From Agrobacterium rubi TR3 = NBRC 13261 (GTDB lineage Bacteria; Pseudomonadota; Alphaproteobacteria; Rhizobiales; Rhizobiaceae): a DNA stretch of 64,000 bases. This document shows, in pieces, positions 39,439 to 51,011 of the stretch. Under the pieces are notes generated by a model. The model saw only the letters and a program-made list of their open reading frames with translations. It had not been told where the DNA came from and did no database searches. The stretch is from assembly GCF_000739935.1 (NCBI RefSeq), contig NZ_BBJU01000017.1:62001-126000 (forward strand). The letters run 5' to 3'. The position numbers were made by a program, and so were the translations under genes. Each line of letters opens with the position of its first letter. Within the stretch, counting starts at the first letter, position 1.

Positions 39439-40137
39439 ATGAACTCAAGCGACTTAATAACATTGTTTTTTCTTGTGGCTGCTGTGCTGGTTTTCTTCCA
39501 GCTTCGCAGTGTCCTTGGTCGTCGGACCGGCAATGAAAAGCCGCCTGTGGATCCCTATACCCCGCGCGATGCCGTCAAATCTCCCGCCACAGACGATAAC
39601 AAGGTCGTGACCTTGCCGAAGCGTGGCGAAGAGGATGAGGAAAATCGTTTTGCCGAGATCGACGCCATCGCACCGGCGGGCTCTGCATTGAACGATTCGC
39701 TTCGGGAGCTGAACAAGACCGATCCGACATTCCGCCCGAAGGAATTTTTGAACGGTGCACGCATGGCCTACGAGATGATCGTCATGGCATTTGCCGAAGG
39801 CGATAGAAAAATCCTCAAGGATCTCCTGTCCAAGGAAGTTTACGAGGGCTTTGACGCCGCCATTACCGAGCGGGAAAGTCGCGGCGAAGTGGTCAAATCG
39901 ACCTTTGTCGGCACCGAAAAGATCGATATCACCCAGGCGAGCATCCGCGATTCTGAAGAGCAGATCACCCTGCGGATCAAGAGCCAGCTGATTTCCGCCA
40001 CCTATGACAAGGATGGCAAGCTGATCGATGGTGATCCGGAAAGCGTATCCGATGTCGACGACATCTGGACCTTCTCGCGGGATATCCGCTCGCGCGATCC
40101 GAACTGGAAGCTGATCGCGACCGAATCCGAACAATGA
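39439..40137 (+). CDS. timA: Tim44/TimA family protein
   Basis: A 232-residue protein with one N-terminal membrane segment (LITLFFLVAAVLVFFQLRSVLG), a charged linker with the proline motif PPVDPYTPRDAV, and a C-terminal Tim44-like domain (FLNGARMAYEMIVMAFAEGD, DIWTFSRDI). Bacterial TimA relatives of mitochondrial Tim44 sit at the inner membrane; their function is not settled. The stop overlaps the mltA start by four bases, and smrA and an HTH gene follow, so all four form one operon. Confidence 0.88.
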   Translation: MNSSDLITLFFLVAAVLVFFQLRSVLGRRTGNEKPPVDPYTPRDAVKSPATDDNKVVTLPKRGEEDEENRFAEIDAIAPAGSALNDSLRELNKTDPTFRPKEFLNGARMAYEMIVMAFAEGDRKILKDLLSKEVYEGFDAAITERESRGEVVKSTFVGTEKIDITQASIRDSEEQITLRIKSQLISATYDKDGKLIDGDPESVSDVDDIWTFSRDIRSRDPNWKLIATESEQ

Positions 40138-41252
40138 GCAGCCTTGGCCGCGATTTCGCGTTAGAAGAGGTATCGTTCGAGCAATTGCCCGGTTGGCAGA
40201 CGGACGATCCCTCTTCGCTGCTTCCGGCCATGCAATCCGTCCGCTCGCACCTGAGTCAATCAAAACCCTATCGCGCCGGGGCGCTCGGGCTGAGTGCGGA
40301 AGAGCTTTCGGCCCTGCTGGAAAAGGCCGACGAAGCCAGCTTTGAACATGCCAGCACCGCACGGCGGTTTTTCGAAGACCATTGCGTTCCCTTCAAGATA
40401 TCACCGTCCCAGGGCAAAAGTGGCTTCGTGACCGCTTTCTATGAGCCTGAGCTCGACGTATCGGAAAAGCCCGATGCGACCTTCAAATATCCGATCTATC
40501 GTCGTCCACCCGATCTGATCGATCTGGATGATGCCAACAGGCCGTCGGATATCGATCCCTATTATGCCTTCGGCTTGCAGCGCGATGGAGAGATTTCGAC
40601 CTATCCTGATCGCGGTGAGATCGACCGTGGATATCTGGAGGGTCGAAGCCTGGAGATTGCCTGGGCCAAGTCCAAAGTGGATCTGTTCTTCGTGCATGTC
40701 CAGGGCGCCGCACGTCTTCGCTATGCCGATGGCACGATCAGGCGTATCACCTATGCCGCCAAGGCTGGCCATATGTTTTCACCCATCGGTCGCCTGCTGC
40801 TGGACAGGGGCGAGCTCGATCCCGCCACCATCTCGATGCAGACAATCCGGCAATGGCTGAATGATCATCCCGAAGAGGTGGACGAGGTGCTGTGGCACAA
40901 CCGCTCCTACATCTTCTTCCGCGAGGCGGATGTGGAAGGGCTTGAACTCGGACCGATCGCGGCTGCCAAGGTGCCGTTGATCGCGGGCAGGGCGCTGGCG
41001 GTGGATCGCCTCATCCACACATTCGGCTTTCCGTTTTATATCAGCTCGCAAAGCCTGACCCATCTGGATCAAGGGCGTCCCTTCGGTCGGCTGATGCTGG
41101 CGCTCGATACAGGCTCGGCCATCGTCGGGCCTGCACGGGGCGATATCTTCACCGGCTCTGGCGATGAGGCAGGCGAGTTGGCAGGCACCGTGCGCAACGC
41201 GGCAGATTTCTATATCCTCATTCCGCGTGGGGCGGCGGAGAGGTATCGGTAA
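40134..41252 (+). CDS. mltA: MltA-type lytic murein transglycosylase
   Basis: A 372-residue protein with the MltA domain (SGFVTAFYEPELDVS, YPIYRRPPDLIDLDD) and a C-terminal 3D domain holding the catalytic Asp (LALDTGSAIVGPARGDIF). MltA cleaves glycan strands of peptidoglycan to 1,6-anhydro products. Oddly, the N-terminus (MSSLGRDFALEEVSFEQL) has neither a signal peptide nor a lipobox, and no better start lies upstream. It is coupled to timA (four-base overlap) and smrA (one-base overlap). Export route and location are therefore unclear. Confidence 0.9.
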   Translation: MSSLGRDFALEEVSFEQLPGWQTDDPSSLLPAMQSVRSHLSQSKPYRAGALGLSAEELSALLEKADEASFEHASTARRFFEDHCVPFKISPSQGKSGFVTAFYEPELDVSEKPDATFKYPIYRRPPDLIDLDDANRPSDIDPYYAFGLQRDGEISTYPDRGEIDRGYLEGRSLEIAWAKSKVDLFFVHVQGAARLRYADGTIRRITYAAKAGHMFSPIGRLLLDRGELDPATISMQTIRQWLNDHPEEVDEVLWHNRSYIFFREADVEGLELGPIAAAKVPLIAGRALAVDRLIHTFGFPFYISSQSLTHLDQGRPFGRLMLALDTGSAIVGPARGDIFTGSGDEAGELAGTVRNAADFYILIPRGAAERYR

Positions 41253-41830
41253 TGAAGGGCGGTCGCAAACTCGGCAGAGACGAGCGCATCTTATGGGGCA
41301 AGGTTGCCAAGACGACCCGGCTGATTTCCGGCAGCGTCGAGGACTTGATGGCCTTTGAAGCGCTGGAAGCCGAGATCGAGCCCGTGCCTCCACCTCCACC
41401 CGCAAAAAAGCCCATTCCGCCTTTCCCGAAAATGATCATCGAGACGATACCGCAATCGGCATCGCCGGACCCGGACCGAAAGCGCATCCACAGCCCGCTG
41501 GAAAAGCCCGTCAAACGCAAGCTGACCCGCGGGCGGTTGCCGCTGGAAGCACGCATCGATCTGCACGGCATGTTTCAGAGCGAAGCGCATGCGGTGCTTC
41601 TCGATTTCCTCGTGCGTGCTCATGAGCGCGGCTTACGCCACGTTCTGGTCATCACAGGTAAGGGTCGCTCGATGGGCAGCGATGGCGCCTTGAAACGTGC
41701 GGTGCCGATGTGGTTTTCCAAATCGGAATACCGTCACCTCATCTCGTCCTACGAGGATGCCTCGATGAACCACGGTGGGGATGGTGCGCTCTATGTGCGT
41801 CTGGCCCGCCGACGCGGAGACACGTCATGA
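41252..41830 (+). CDS. Smr domain protein
   Basis: A 192-residue protein. The N-terminal half is basic, then proline-rich (EPVPPPPPAKKPIPPFPK). The C-terminal Smr domain has IDLHGMFQSEAHAVLLDFL and VITGKGRSMGSDGALK. Smr domains act in nucleic-acid cleavage, for example at collided ribosomes; the role here is unknown. The start shares a base with the mltA stop (TAATG) and the stop overlaps the HTH gene as ATGA. Confidence 0.88.
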   Translation: MKGGRKLGRDERILWGKVAKTTRLISGSVEDLMAFEALEAEIEPVPPPPPAKKPIPPFPKMIIETIPQSASPDPDRKRIHSPLEKPVKRKLTRGRLPLEARIDLHGMFQSEAHAVLLDFLVRAHERGLRHVLVITGKGRSMGSDGALKRAVPMWFSKSEYRHLISSYEDASMNHGGDGALYVRLARRRGDTS

Positions 41831-42192
41831 CGCCGTTTGCGGAAGCGGTGCGTGTTCTGCGCGACAAGAAGGGCGTAACGCAAAAGCAGATGGCGCTGGC
41901 GATCGGTGTGTCGCCCGCCTATCTCTCGGCACTGGAACATGGCAAGCGCGGCAAGCCGAGCTTCGATCTGCTCCAGCGCATCGCCGGTTATTTCAACATC
42001 ATCTGGGATGAGGCCGATGAACTCTTCTCGCTCGCAGGCACATCCGACCCCCGCGTGGTCATCGATACCGCCGGTTTGCCGCAGGAATATACCGCTTTCG
42101 CCAACGGATTGGCGCGGAATATTCGCAAGCTGGCGCCAACTGTGATAGAGGAATTGGCAGAGGTGCTGCAAAAAAGCCGTTCTTACGATTGA
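41827..42192 (+). CDS. XRE-family HTH transcriptional regulator
   Basis: A 121-residue protein with a helix-turn-helix of Cro/C1 type at residues 5-60 (LRDKKGVTQKQMALAIGVS, YLSALEHGKRGKPSFDLL). A helical C-terminal part follows (ANGLARNIRKLAPTVIEEL). It ends the timA-mltA-smrA operon and is followed after 158 bases by gyrB. Its targets are unknown; the operon promoter and the gyrB upstream region are the first candidates. Confidence 0.88.
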   Translation: MTPFAEAVRVLRDKKGVTQKQMALAIGVSPAYLSALEHGKRGKPSFDLLQRIAGYFNIIWDEADELFSLAGTSDPRVVIDTAGLPQEYTAFANGLARNIRKLAPTVIEELAEVLQKSRSYD

Positions 42193-42284
42193 AACCCGCG
42201 CTATCCCCCGCTTTATGCAGGGTTTTGACGCTCGTGGACTTTGGATATCGAGGCGGAATTTCTATAGTCACACGTCAGATTTAA

Positions 42285-44786
<2,502 letters not shown>

Positions 44787-44810
44787 TTTTAGGTGGATTG
44801 TCGCGTCAGA

Positions 44811-44826
44811 CGATTCACGTGAAACG
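44811..44826 (+). other. Degenerate parS-like site with GANTC downstream of gyrB
   Basis: CGATTCACGTGAAACG keeps the TTCACGTGAA core but has three mismatches to parS. It contains GATTC (44812-44816). It is intergenic, between the gyrB stop and its terminator. Confidence 0.5.
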
Positions 44827-44833
44827 CATTTTT

Positions 44834-44874
44834 AACAAAAGGCCCGAGGGATATTCTTCCTCGGGCCTTTTGTT
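44834..44874. terminator. Bidirectional terminator after gyrB
   Basis: AACAAAAGGCCCGAGG and CCTCGGGCCTTTTGTT form a strong stem with A and T runs. It serves gyrB and the convergent nitroreductase gene. Confidence 0.93.
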
Positions 44875-44899
44875 TGATCTAATGCCGATGAAACAGGGT

Positions 44900-45502
44900 T
44901 TATTCGGCCTTGCCGGTAAACTTGCCCTCGAAGGCGACGTCGGAGAGCGGCACTCTGTCGCTCGGCACTTCCCGCTCTGCAAGCTCTGGCGATAGGGTGG
45001 ACTTGTCAGCCATTGTCCCGATCGCGACGGCGGCCTCGACGACGAACCCGGCTGGGATGTCCAGTGTCTCGACGATCTTGTCCTTGAAGATCCCCGCCAT
45101 GCCGTGGGCGTGGTAGCCGAGCATATGGGATTGCAAGGCAAGCGACAGCCAGGCAGCACCCGCATCGAAAGAATGGGTCGTTGCCGGTTTCTTCTCGCCG
45201 TCGCGGGAAATCGTAAAGTCGCGGGAAATGATGAAAAGCAGCACGGCGGCGTTTTTCGCCCAGACCTGATTGCCTTCCATCAACAGGCTGACAAAGGTCT
45301 CCCATTGCTCGGTGCCCTTATGGGCAAAGACAAAGCGCCATGGCTGCTGGTTGGATGAAGACGGCGCCCAATGCGCAGCGTCGAGGATCGTCAGCAGATG
45401 TTCTCTCGGCATTCCTGTCCCGTCAAACGCACGTGGCGACCAACGATCCAGAAATATGGGATCGACCGGATACTCGGACTGGCGTGAATTGGCGTAGGTC
45501 AT
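44900..45502 (-). CDS. Nitroreductase family protein
   Basis: A 200-residue FMN-dependent oxidoreductase with RWSPRAFDGTGMPREHLL at the start, AAHWAPSSSNQQPWRFVFA near residue 40, and LALQSHMLGYHAHGMAG, as in the nitroreductase superfamily. The substrate is unknown. ATG at 45502 follows GAGGAGA. It is divergent from the FAH-family gene with about 195 bases between them, and convergent with gyrB. Confidence 0.88.
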   Translation of the reverse strand: MTYANSRQSEYPVDPIFLDRWSPRAFDGTGMPREHLLTILDAAHWAPSSSNQQPWRFVFAHKGTEQWETFVSLLMEGNQVWAKNAAVLLFIISRDFTISRDGEKKPATTHSFDAGAAWLSLALQSHMLGYHAHGMAGIFKDKIVETLDIPAGFVVEAAVAIGTMADKSTLSPELAEREVPSDRVPLSDVAFEGKFTGKAE

Positions 45503-45696
45503 ATCATCTCCTCGACACTGTTTGACGTCATGATGCATAGGCGCACCGTGAGGCCCTCAGGAAATGTCATACACCCCCGCTGAGGAAAATGCCTCCTACA
45601 ATCCGAAGAGCGATGTTTTGAATTGCTAGCAGGGGTGACACGGATAAATAGTTCGTTCATATATGCAGAAACATGTCGGACAACGGGAGAAATGTC

Positions 45697-46539
45697 ATGA
45701 AATTGTTACGCGTCGGCCAACCGGGTCACGAAAAGCCAGCTATCCTCGATGCTGATGGAAAGGTGCGCGATTTGTCCGCGCATGTGAAAGACATCGGTGG
45801 CGATGCCATTTCTCCCGAAGGTCTCAAGAAGATCGCAGCCATCGATCTGGCTTCGCTTCCGGTTCTGAGCGACGACCGTATCGGCGCTTGCGTCTCCGGC
45901 ACCGGCAAATTCATTTGTATCGGTCTCAATTTCTCCGATCACGCAGCTGAAACAGGCGCCACTGTGCCACCGGAGCCGGTGATTTTCATGAAGGCCACAT
46001 CGGCTATCGTCGGACCGAACGACGATGTCGTTATCCCGCGCGGTTCAGAAAAGACGGACTGGGAAGTCGAACTCGGCGTGGTCATCGGCAAAACGGCGAA
46101 ATATGTCTCCGAAGCCGATGCTCTGGATTACGTCGCCGGCTATTGCGTTTCGCATGATGTGTCAGAGCGTGCCTTCCAGTCCGAGCGTCAGGGACAATGG
46201 ACCAAGGGCAAGTCCTGCGATACCTTCGGTCCGGTCGGCCCATGGCTCGTCACCAAGGACGAAGTCGCCGATCCGCAAAACCTCGGCATGTGGCTGAAGG
46301 TCAATGGCGAGACGATGCAGAACGGCTCCAGCAAGACCATGGTCTATGGCGTTGCCCATGTCGTCTCCTACCTCAGCCAGTTCATGTCCCTGCATCCCGG
46401 CGACATCATCTCCACCGGCACCCCTCCCGGCGTCGGCCTCGGCATGAAGCCACAACGCTTCTTGAAGGCAGGCGACGTGGTCGAGCTCGGCATCGAAGGT
46501 CTCGGCACGCAGAAGCAGACATTCGTGGCCGACGTCTGA
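45697..46539 (+). CDS. Fumarylacetoacetate hydrolase (FAH) family protein
   Basis: A 280-residue enzyme with the FAH metal-binding acidic residues in KTDWEVELGVVIGK, the motif FICIGLNFSDHAAETG, and the C-terminal STGTPPGVGLGMKP. FAH-family enzymes cleave C-C bonds or hydrolyse dioxo acids. Rhizobial homologues are often named ureidoglycolate lyase, and one branch hydrolyses 2,4-diketo-3-deoxy-L-fuconate. The latter would fit the fuconate dehydratase gene at 17-18 kb, but this is speculation. ATG at 45697 has GGGAGA upstream. A terminator follows directly. Confidence 0.88.
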   Translation: MKLLRVGQPGHEKPAILDADGKVRDLSAHVKDIGGDAISPEGLKKIAAIDLASLPVLSDDRIGACVSGTGKFICIGLNFSDHAAETGATVPPEPVIFMKATSAIVGPNDDVVIPRGSEKTDWEVELGVVIGKTAKYVSEADALDYVAGYCVSHDVSERAFQSERQGQWTKGKSCDTFGPVGPWLVTKDEVADPQNLGMWLKVNGETMQNGSSKTMVYGVAHVVSYLSQFMSLHPGDIISTGTPPGVGLGMKPQRFLKAGDVVELGIEGLGTQKQTFVADV

Positions 46540-46565
46540 GTCTGTTATTGAACAGTGCGGAATGA

Positions 46566-46592
46566 AAAAGGGCAGGCCTTGGCTTGCCCTTT
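46566..46592 (+). terminator. Rho-independent terminator after the FAH-family gene
   Basis: AAAGGGCAGGCC and GGCTTGCCCTTT form a stem 26 bases after the stop. It falls inside the longer reading of the following small gene, which argues for a downstream start for that gene. Confidence 0.8.
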
Positions 46593-46636
46593 CGCGTCTG
46601 CGTGTGACAAGCTGCTACCTTGCTGCGGGGGTAGTT

Positions 46637-46897
46637 GTGAGAATAATAAAGATATTATTGGCAGTCCTGTGCATCGCAGGCGCTTGTATCATCTTAGGGT
46701 ATTGGCTGGCTTTTCAGGCAGGTTTGAACGGCCTTTACAAATGCGAGGACGTTGCCTGTCCTTGGATTGTTCTCCTGATCACGGGCCCGATGTTTTCATT
46801 AGCTTTGGCAATGATCGCTTCCCTGATCTTCATCGGGCTCAGACTCCGTAAATCCTTTAAAACTAAGCGTCGAGACATCGGCCAACTCCCAAAATAA
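46637..46897 (+). CDS. Small two-span membrane protein of unknown function
   Basis: I do not recognise this protein. From the GTG at 46637 (GGGGGT upstream) it has 86 residues: a first hydrophobic span (IIKILLAVLCIAGACIILGYW), a short loop with two cysteines (KCEDVACPW), a second span (IVLLITGPMFSLALAMIAS and the hydrophobic residues after it) and a basic tail (RKSFKTKRRD). A longer frame opens at 46562 but would run through the terminator of the preceding gene. It is followed by phaZ after 77 bases. It may be lineage-specific. Confidence 0.55.
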   Translation: MRIIKILLAVLCIAGACIILGYWLAFQAGLNGLYKCEDVACPWIVLLITGPMFSLALAMIASLIFIGLRLRKSFKTKRRDIGQLPK

Positions 46898-46974
46898 TGG
46901 CCTTATTTTGTGCATGTGCGAAAAGATGCTATCATGACGAAAAGAAGTCGATAAACGACGGGAGGCGTTCATCC

Positions 46975-48210
46975 ATGTTCTATCAGTTTTATGAAATGAA
47001 CCACGCGGCCATGATGCCGCTGCGGGCCAGCGCCGATATGATGCGGCAGGCCTTCAATAATCCCGTCAATCCTCTGTCCAACACAGCATTCGGAAGAAGC
47101 CTCGACGCTGGCTTTGAAGTATTCGAGCGGCTGACACGTCGCTACTGCAAGCCGCAATTCGATCTCTCGGAGACGGTGATCGGAGGACAATCCGTTGGAG
47201 TGAGTGAAGAGATTGTCTGGTCGCTGCCGTTCTGCAATCTCATCCGTTTCAAACGCGATTTCCCTGTCGGCCAAGCGCCTGACCCGAAAGTCCTGCTGGT
47301 TGCGCCCATGTCCGGCCACTACGCGACCTTGCTGCGCGGCACGGTCGAGGCGCTTTTGCCGTCTGCCGATCTCTACATTACGGACTGGCTGGATGCGCGC
47401 AACGTGGCGCTGACGGATGGCCGTTTCGATCTCGATGATTACATCGATTACCTCATCGATATGATCCACCACATTGGTGAGGGCGTGCATGTCGTGGCAG
47501 TTTGCCAGCCGTCCGTGCCGGTGCTGGCTGCCGTTTCGCTGATGGAAGCCGATGAGGACAAATGCGCACCGGCTTCCATGACGCTGATGGGCGGGCCGAT
47601 CGATACGCGGATCAACCCGACTGCCGTCAACGAAATGGCCAAGGGTAAGCCCATCGAGTGGTTCCGTGACAATGTCATCATGCATGTGCCGTGGCCGCAG
47701 CCTGGTTTTGGTCGCGCGGTTTATCCCGGCTTCCTGCAACTCACCGGCTTCATGTCGATGAACTTGGACAAGCATATGACGGCACACAAGGATTTCTACA
47801 TGAACCTTGTGAAGAACGATGGTGAGACGGCGGAGAAGCACCGCGAGTTCTACGATGAGTATCTGGCGGTGATGGATCTGACGGCAGAATTTTATCTCCA
47901 GACCGTGGAAACCGTGTTCATCGAACATGCGCTTCCCAAGGGAACCATGCTGCATCGGGGCAGGGCGGTAGACCCGTCCGCCGCCAAGCGTACGGCGCTG
48001 TTCACCGTCGAGGGCGAGAACGACGACATTTCCGGCGTCGGCCAGACCAGGGCAGCGCATGATCTCTGCTCGAATATTCCGCCCGAGAAGCGAGAGCATT
48101 ACATGCAGCCGGATGTCGGCCACTACGGCGTTTTCAATGGTTCGCGCTTCCGCCGCGATATCGTCCCACGTATGCTGGACTTCATCCATAAAAACGAACG
48201 TTCCGCATAG
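46975..48210 (+). CDS. phaZ: Intracellular polyhydroxybutyrate depolymerase
   Basis: A 411-residue alpha/beta-hydrolase of the PhaZ intracellular depolymerase type. The nucleophile region is VVAVCQPSVPVLAAVSLM, where a cysteine takes the place of serine, as known for this family. The acidic residue is probably in VEGENDDISG and the His in MQPDVGHYGVFNG. It mobilises stored PHB to hydroxybutyrate units. ATG at 46975 (MFYQFYEMNHA) follows GGGAGG; the longer frame upstream has no family similarity. No other PHB gene is adjacent. Confidence 0.9.
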   Translation: MFYQFYEMNHAAMMPLRASADMMRQAFNNPVNPLSNTAFGRSLDAGFEVFERLTRRYCKPQFDLSETVIGGQSVGVSEEIVWSLPFCNLIRFKRDFPVGQAPDPKVLLVAPMSGHYATLLRGTVEALLPSADLYITDWLDARNVALTDGRFDLDDYIDYLIDMIHHIGEGVHVVAVCQPSVPVLAAVSLMEADEDKCAPASMTLMGGPIDTRINPTAVNEMAKGKPIEWFRDNVIMHVPWPQPGFGRAVYPGFLQLTGFMSMNLDKHMTAHKDFYMNLVKNDGETAEKHREFYDEYLAVMDLTAEFYLQTVETVFIEHALPKGTMLHRGRAVDPSAAKRTALFTVEGENDDISGVGQTRAAHDLCSNIPPEKREHYMQPDVGHYGVFNGSRFRRDIVPRMLDFIHKNERSA

Positions 48211-48255
48211 AGGCAACCGGATAGCTTTTTGCGCCGCGAATCGCTATGAAAGGCG

Positions 48256-49026
48256 ATGTTTTCGCTCCTTCGAAAGTCCCTGAAATCCACTTCGCGCCCC
48301 GCCAAGTCCGTGGCGTCGCAGCGCGTGGTGGATGTCGGTGGCCGCAGCGTTCCCATCACCATCACGGAAAATCAGCGCGCCACCCGCATCACGCTGCGCA
48401 TCGAGCCGGGCGGTAAAGCGCTGAAAATGACCATTCCCTATGGTCTTCACCACCGCGAGGTGGATGATTTTCTCGACCGCCACAATGGCTGGCTGAAAGC
48501 GCGGCTGTCGAAGTTTTCGGAAGGCGGAAGCGTTGCGGATGGCGGCAGCATTTCCATTCGCGGCGTGCCGCATCGCATCGAACACACCGGCACATTGCGC
48601 GGCGTAACGCATCTTGCGACAAACGAAGACGGCGAGGCGGTGCTGCGGGTCAGCGGTCTGCCGGAACATCTTGGCCGTCGTATCTCGACCTTTCTGAAGA
48701 AAGAGGCGAGGGCCGATCTTGAGAGGCTGGTGGCTCACCACGCCAAATCAGTTGGCAGGCCTGCACGGTCCATCTCCATGAAGGACACACGAAGCCGTTG
48801 GGGCTCGTGCTCGCATGAGGGAAACTTGAGCTTTTCCTGGCGCATCGTCATGGCGCCGGAAAGCGTCATCGATTATCTCGCCGCCCATGAGGTCGCCCAT
48901 CTGCGCGAGATGAACCATGGCCCGAAATTCTGGGCGCTGTGTGAGAAACTCTGCCCGACCACGGAAGCCTCTAAAGCCTGGCTCAAACGCAACGGCTCGC
49001 AACTCCATGCCATCGATTTCGAGTGA
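48256..49026 (+). CDS. YgjP-like (DUF45) metallopeptidase domain protein
   Basis: A 256-residue protein with the zinc motif LAAHEVAHLREMNHGPKFW near residue 215 and the preceding TRSRWGSCSHEGNLSFSWR, both typical of DUF45/YgjP, which is related to SprT and M48 peptidases. The N-terminal half is a small beta domain (VDVGGRSVPITITEN). Substrate is unknown. It follows phaZ after 45 bases and may be cotranscribed with it. A parS-like site lies 20 bases after the stop. Confidence 0.88.
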   Translation: MFSLLRKSLKSTSRPAKSVASQRVVDVGGRSVPITITENQRATRITLRIEPGGKALKMTIPYGLHHREVDDFLDRHNGWLKARLSKFSEGGSVADGGSISIRGVPHRIEHTGTLRGVTHLATNEDGEAVLRVSGLPEHLGRRISTFLKKEARADLERLVAHHAKSVGRPARSISMKDTRSRWGSCSHEGNLSFSWRIVMAPESVIDYLAAHEVAHLREMNHGPKFWALCEKLCPTTEASKAWLKRNGSQLHAIDFE

Positions 49027-49045
49027 ATCCTTAAAAAACAATTTT

Positions 49046-49061
49046 GGATTCACGTGAAACA
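49046..49061 (+). other. parS-like site with GANTC upstream of trpF
   Basis: GGATTCACGTGAAACA, two mismatches to parS. It contains GATTC (49047-49051) and lies in the gap between the DUF45 gene and trpF, about 15 kb from oriC. Confidence 0.65.
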
Positions 49062-49129
49062 TCTGCCTGTATTAGGGTTACATTCGATTTGGCTCGACTC
49101 ATCAGCTATTTCATGGCACCTCCCAAGTC

Positions 49130-49786
49130 ATGAAACCGGATATCAAGATTTGCGGATTGAAGTCTGCTGACGCCATCGAACGCGCTGTTCGACGCGGCGC
49201 GAGCCATATCGGCTTCATCTTTTTCGAAAAGAGCCCGCGCAATATCGAGCCCGATATTGCCGGTAAGCTGGCGGATGCCGTGCGTGGCAGCGTCAAGATC
49301 GTGGCCGTTACCGTCGATGCCGACAATGACGAGCTGGACGAGATCATCGATCTGCTGAAACCCGACATGCTGCAGCTTCATGGCAGCGAAAGCCCCGAGC
49401 GGGTTCTGAACGTCAAGGCCGTCTATGGACTGCCCGTCATAAAAGCGTTTTCCATTCGCGATGGCGATGATCTCGCCAAAATTGATGCCTATATAGGGAT
49501 TGCCGATAAATTTCTGTTCGATGCCAAGCCACCCAAGGGCTCTGATCTGCCCGGCGGCAATGGCGTCTCCTTCGACTGGACCTTGCTGCGCTCTCTTGAC
49601 GAGGGTGTGGATTACATGCTTTCCGGGGGATTGAACAAAGACAACATTGCCGAAGCCTTGGACGTGACAGGCGCTTTGGGAATAGATGCATCTTCCGGTG
49701 TGGAAAGCGCACCGGGTGTCAAGGATCTGGCCATGATCGACGCATTCTTCGATGCGATACGGTCTGCCAGAACGCAGGGAGTTTGA
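49130..49786 (+). CDS. trpF: Phosphoribosylanthranilate isomerase
   Basis: A 218-residue TIM-barrel protein with the catalytic cysteine in [13 protein letters not shown] at the start and the barrel motifs [13 protein letters not shown] and [10 protein letters not shown]. It catalyses the third dedicated tryptophan step. It leads the trpF-trpB-trpA-accD-folC run; trpE, trpG, trpD and trpC are elsewhere. I see no leader peptide with Trp codons upstream. trpB starts two bases after the stop. Confidence 0.96.
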   Translation: MKPDIKICGLKSADAIERAVRRGASHIGFIFFEKSPRNIEPDIAGKLADAVRGSVKIVAVTVDADNDELDEIIDLLKPDMLQLHGSESPERVLNVKAVYGLPVIKAFSIRDGDDLAKIDAYIGIADKFLFDAKPPKGSDLPGGNGVSFDWTLLRSLDEGVDYMLSGGLNKDNIAEALDVTGALGIDASSGVESAPGVKDLAMIDAFFDAIRSARTQGV

Positions 49787-49788
49787 GA

Positions 49789-51009
49789 GTGAACGAAACG
49801 GTGAAACCCAACTCTTTCCGCGCCGGTCCCGATGAGGACGGCCGTTTTGGTATCTACGGAGGCCGCTTCGTGGCCGAAACGCTGATGCCGCTGATCCTTG
49901 ACCTTCAGGACGAGTGGAACAAGGCAAAGACCGACCCAGGGTTCCAGGCGGAGCTGACCCACCTCAACACCCATTATACAGGCCGTCCAAGCCCACTCTA
50001 TTTCGCAGAGCGATTGACGCAGGAGCTGGGTGGCGCGAAGATTTACTTCAAGCGCGATGAGCTGAACCACACCGGTTCGCACAAGATCAACAATTGCCTT
50101 GGCCAAATCCTGCTCGCCAAGCGCATGGGCAAGACCCGCATTATCGCAGAAACCGGTGCCGGTCAGCATGGCGTTGCATCGGCAACGGTCGCTGCCCGCT
50201 TCGGCATTCCGTGCGTCGTCTATATGGGCGCAACCGATGTGGAGCGTCAGGCACCGAACGTCTTTCGCATGAAGCTTCTCGGCGCAGAAGTCATTCCGGT
50301 AACCTCCGGCCACGGCACGCTGAAAGATGCCATGAACGAGGCATTGCGCGATTGGGTCACCAATGTCGATGACACCTATTATATGATTGGCACCGCAGCC
50401 GGTCCGCATCCTTACCCGGAAATGGTCCGCGACTTCCAGTCGGTCATCGGCCACGAAGTGCGCGAGCAGATGATGGCGGCAGAAGGCCGTCTTCCAGATT
50501 TGCTGGTGGCAGCAGTCGGCGGCGGTTCCAACGCCATCGGCCTGTTCCACCCGTTCCTGGATGACGCCAGCGTCAAGATCGTCGGCGTCGAAGCGGGCGG
50601 CAAGGGCCTTGAGGGCGAAGAACATTGTGCGTCGCTGACAGCAGGTGCGCCGGGCGTTCTCCATGGTAACCGCACCTATCTGTTGCAGGACAGTGATGGC
50701 CAGATCAAAGAAGGTCACTCGGTCTCAGCCGGTCTCGATTATCCTGGCATCGGCCCTGAGCACTCCTGGCTGAAAGATGCCGGTCGCGTCGAATATGTGC
50801 CCATCATGGACACTGAAGCGCTGGATGCCTTCCAGTTGCTGACGCGCACCGAGGGCATCATTCCGGCTCTTGAGCCTGCCCATGCGCTGGCCGAGGTCGT
50901 CAAGCGTGCACCGAAGATGGATAAGGACCAGATCATCGTCATGAACCTGTGCGGCCGTGGCGACAAGGACATCTTTACCGTAGCGAAACTTCTGGAAATG
51001 GGTGCGTAA
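49789..51009 (+). CDS. trpB: Tryptophan synthase beta subunit
   Basis: A 406-residue PLP enzyme. The PLP lysine is in [15 protein letters not shown], and further motifs are [19 protein letters not shown] and [14 protein letters not shown]. It joins indole and serine. I chose GTG at 49789 ([10 protein letters not shown]), which has AGGGAG upstream; a TTG at 49783 overlapping trpF is less likely. It is two bases from trpA, as usual for coupled trpBA. Confidence 0.97.
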   Translation: MNETVKPNSFRAGPDEDGRFGIYGGRFVAETLMPLILDLQDEWNKAKTDPGFQAELTHLNTHYTGRPSPLYFAERLTQELGGAKIYFKRDELNHTGSHKINNCLGQILLAKRMGKTRIIAETGAGQHGVASATVAARFGIPCVVYMGATDVERQAPNVFRMKLLGAEVIPVTSGHGTLKDAMNEALRDWVTNVDDTYYMIGTAAGPHPYPEMVRDFQSVIGHEVREQMMAAEGRLPDLLVAAVGGGSNAIGLFHPFLDDASVKIVGVEAGGKGLEGEEHCASLTAGAPGVLHGNRTYLLQDSDGQIKEGHSVSAGLDYPGIGPEHSWLKDAGRVEYVPIMDTEALDAFQLLTRTEGIIPALEPAHALAEVVKRAPKMDKDQIIVMNLCGRGDKDIFTVAKLLEMGA

Positions 51010-51011
51010 TC

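Noticed and set aside
46969-48216. 415-codon minus-strand frame opposite phaZ
   Set aside because: Antisense to a complete depolymerase; no domain seen.
49027-49129. Possible trp attenuator before trpF
   Set aside because: No short frame with tandem Trp codons and no terminator-antiterminator pair; only the parS-like site was found.
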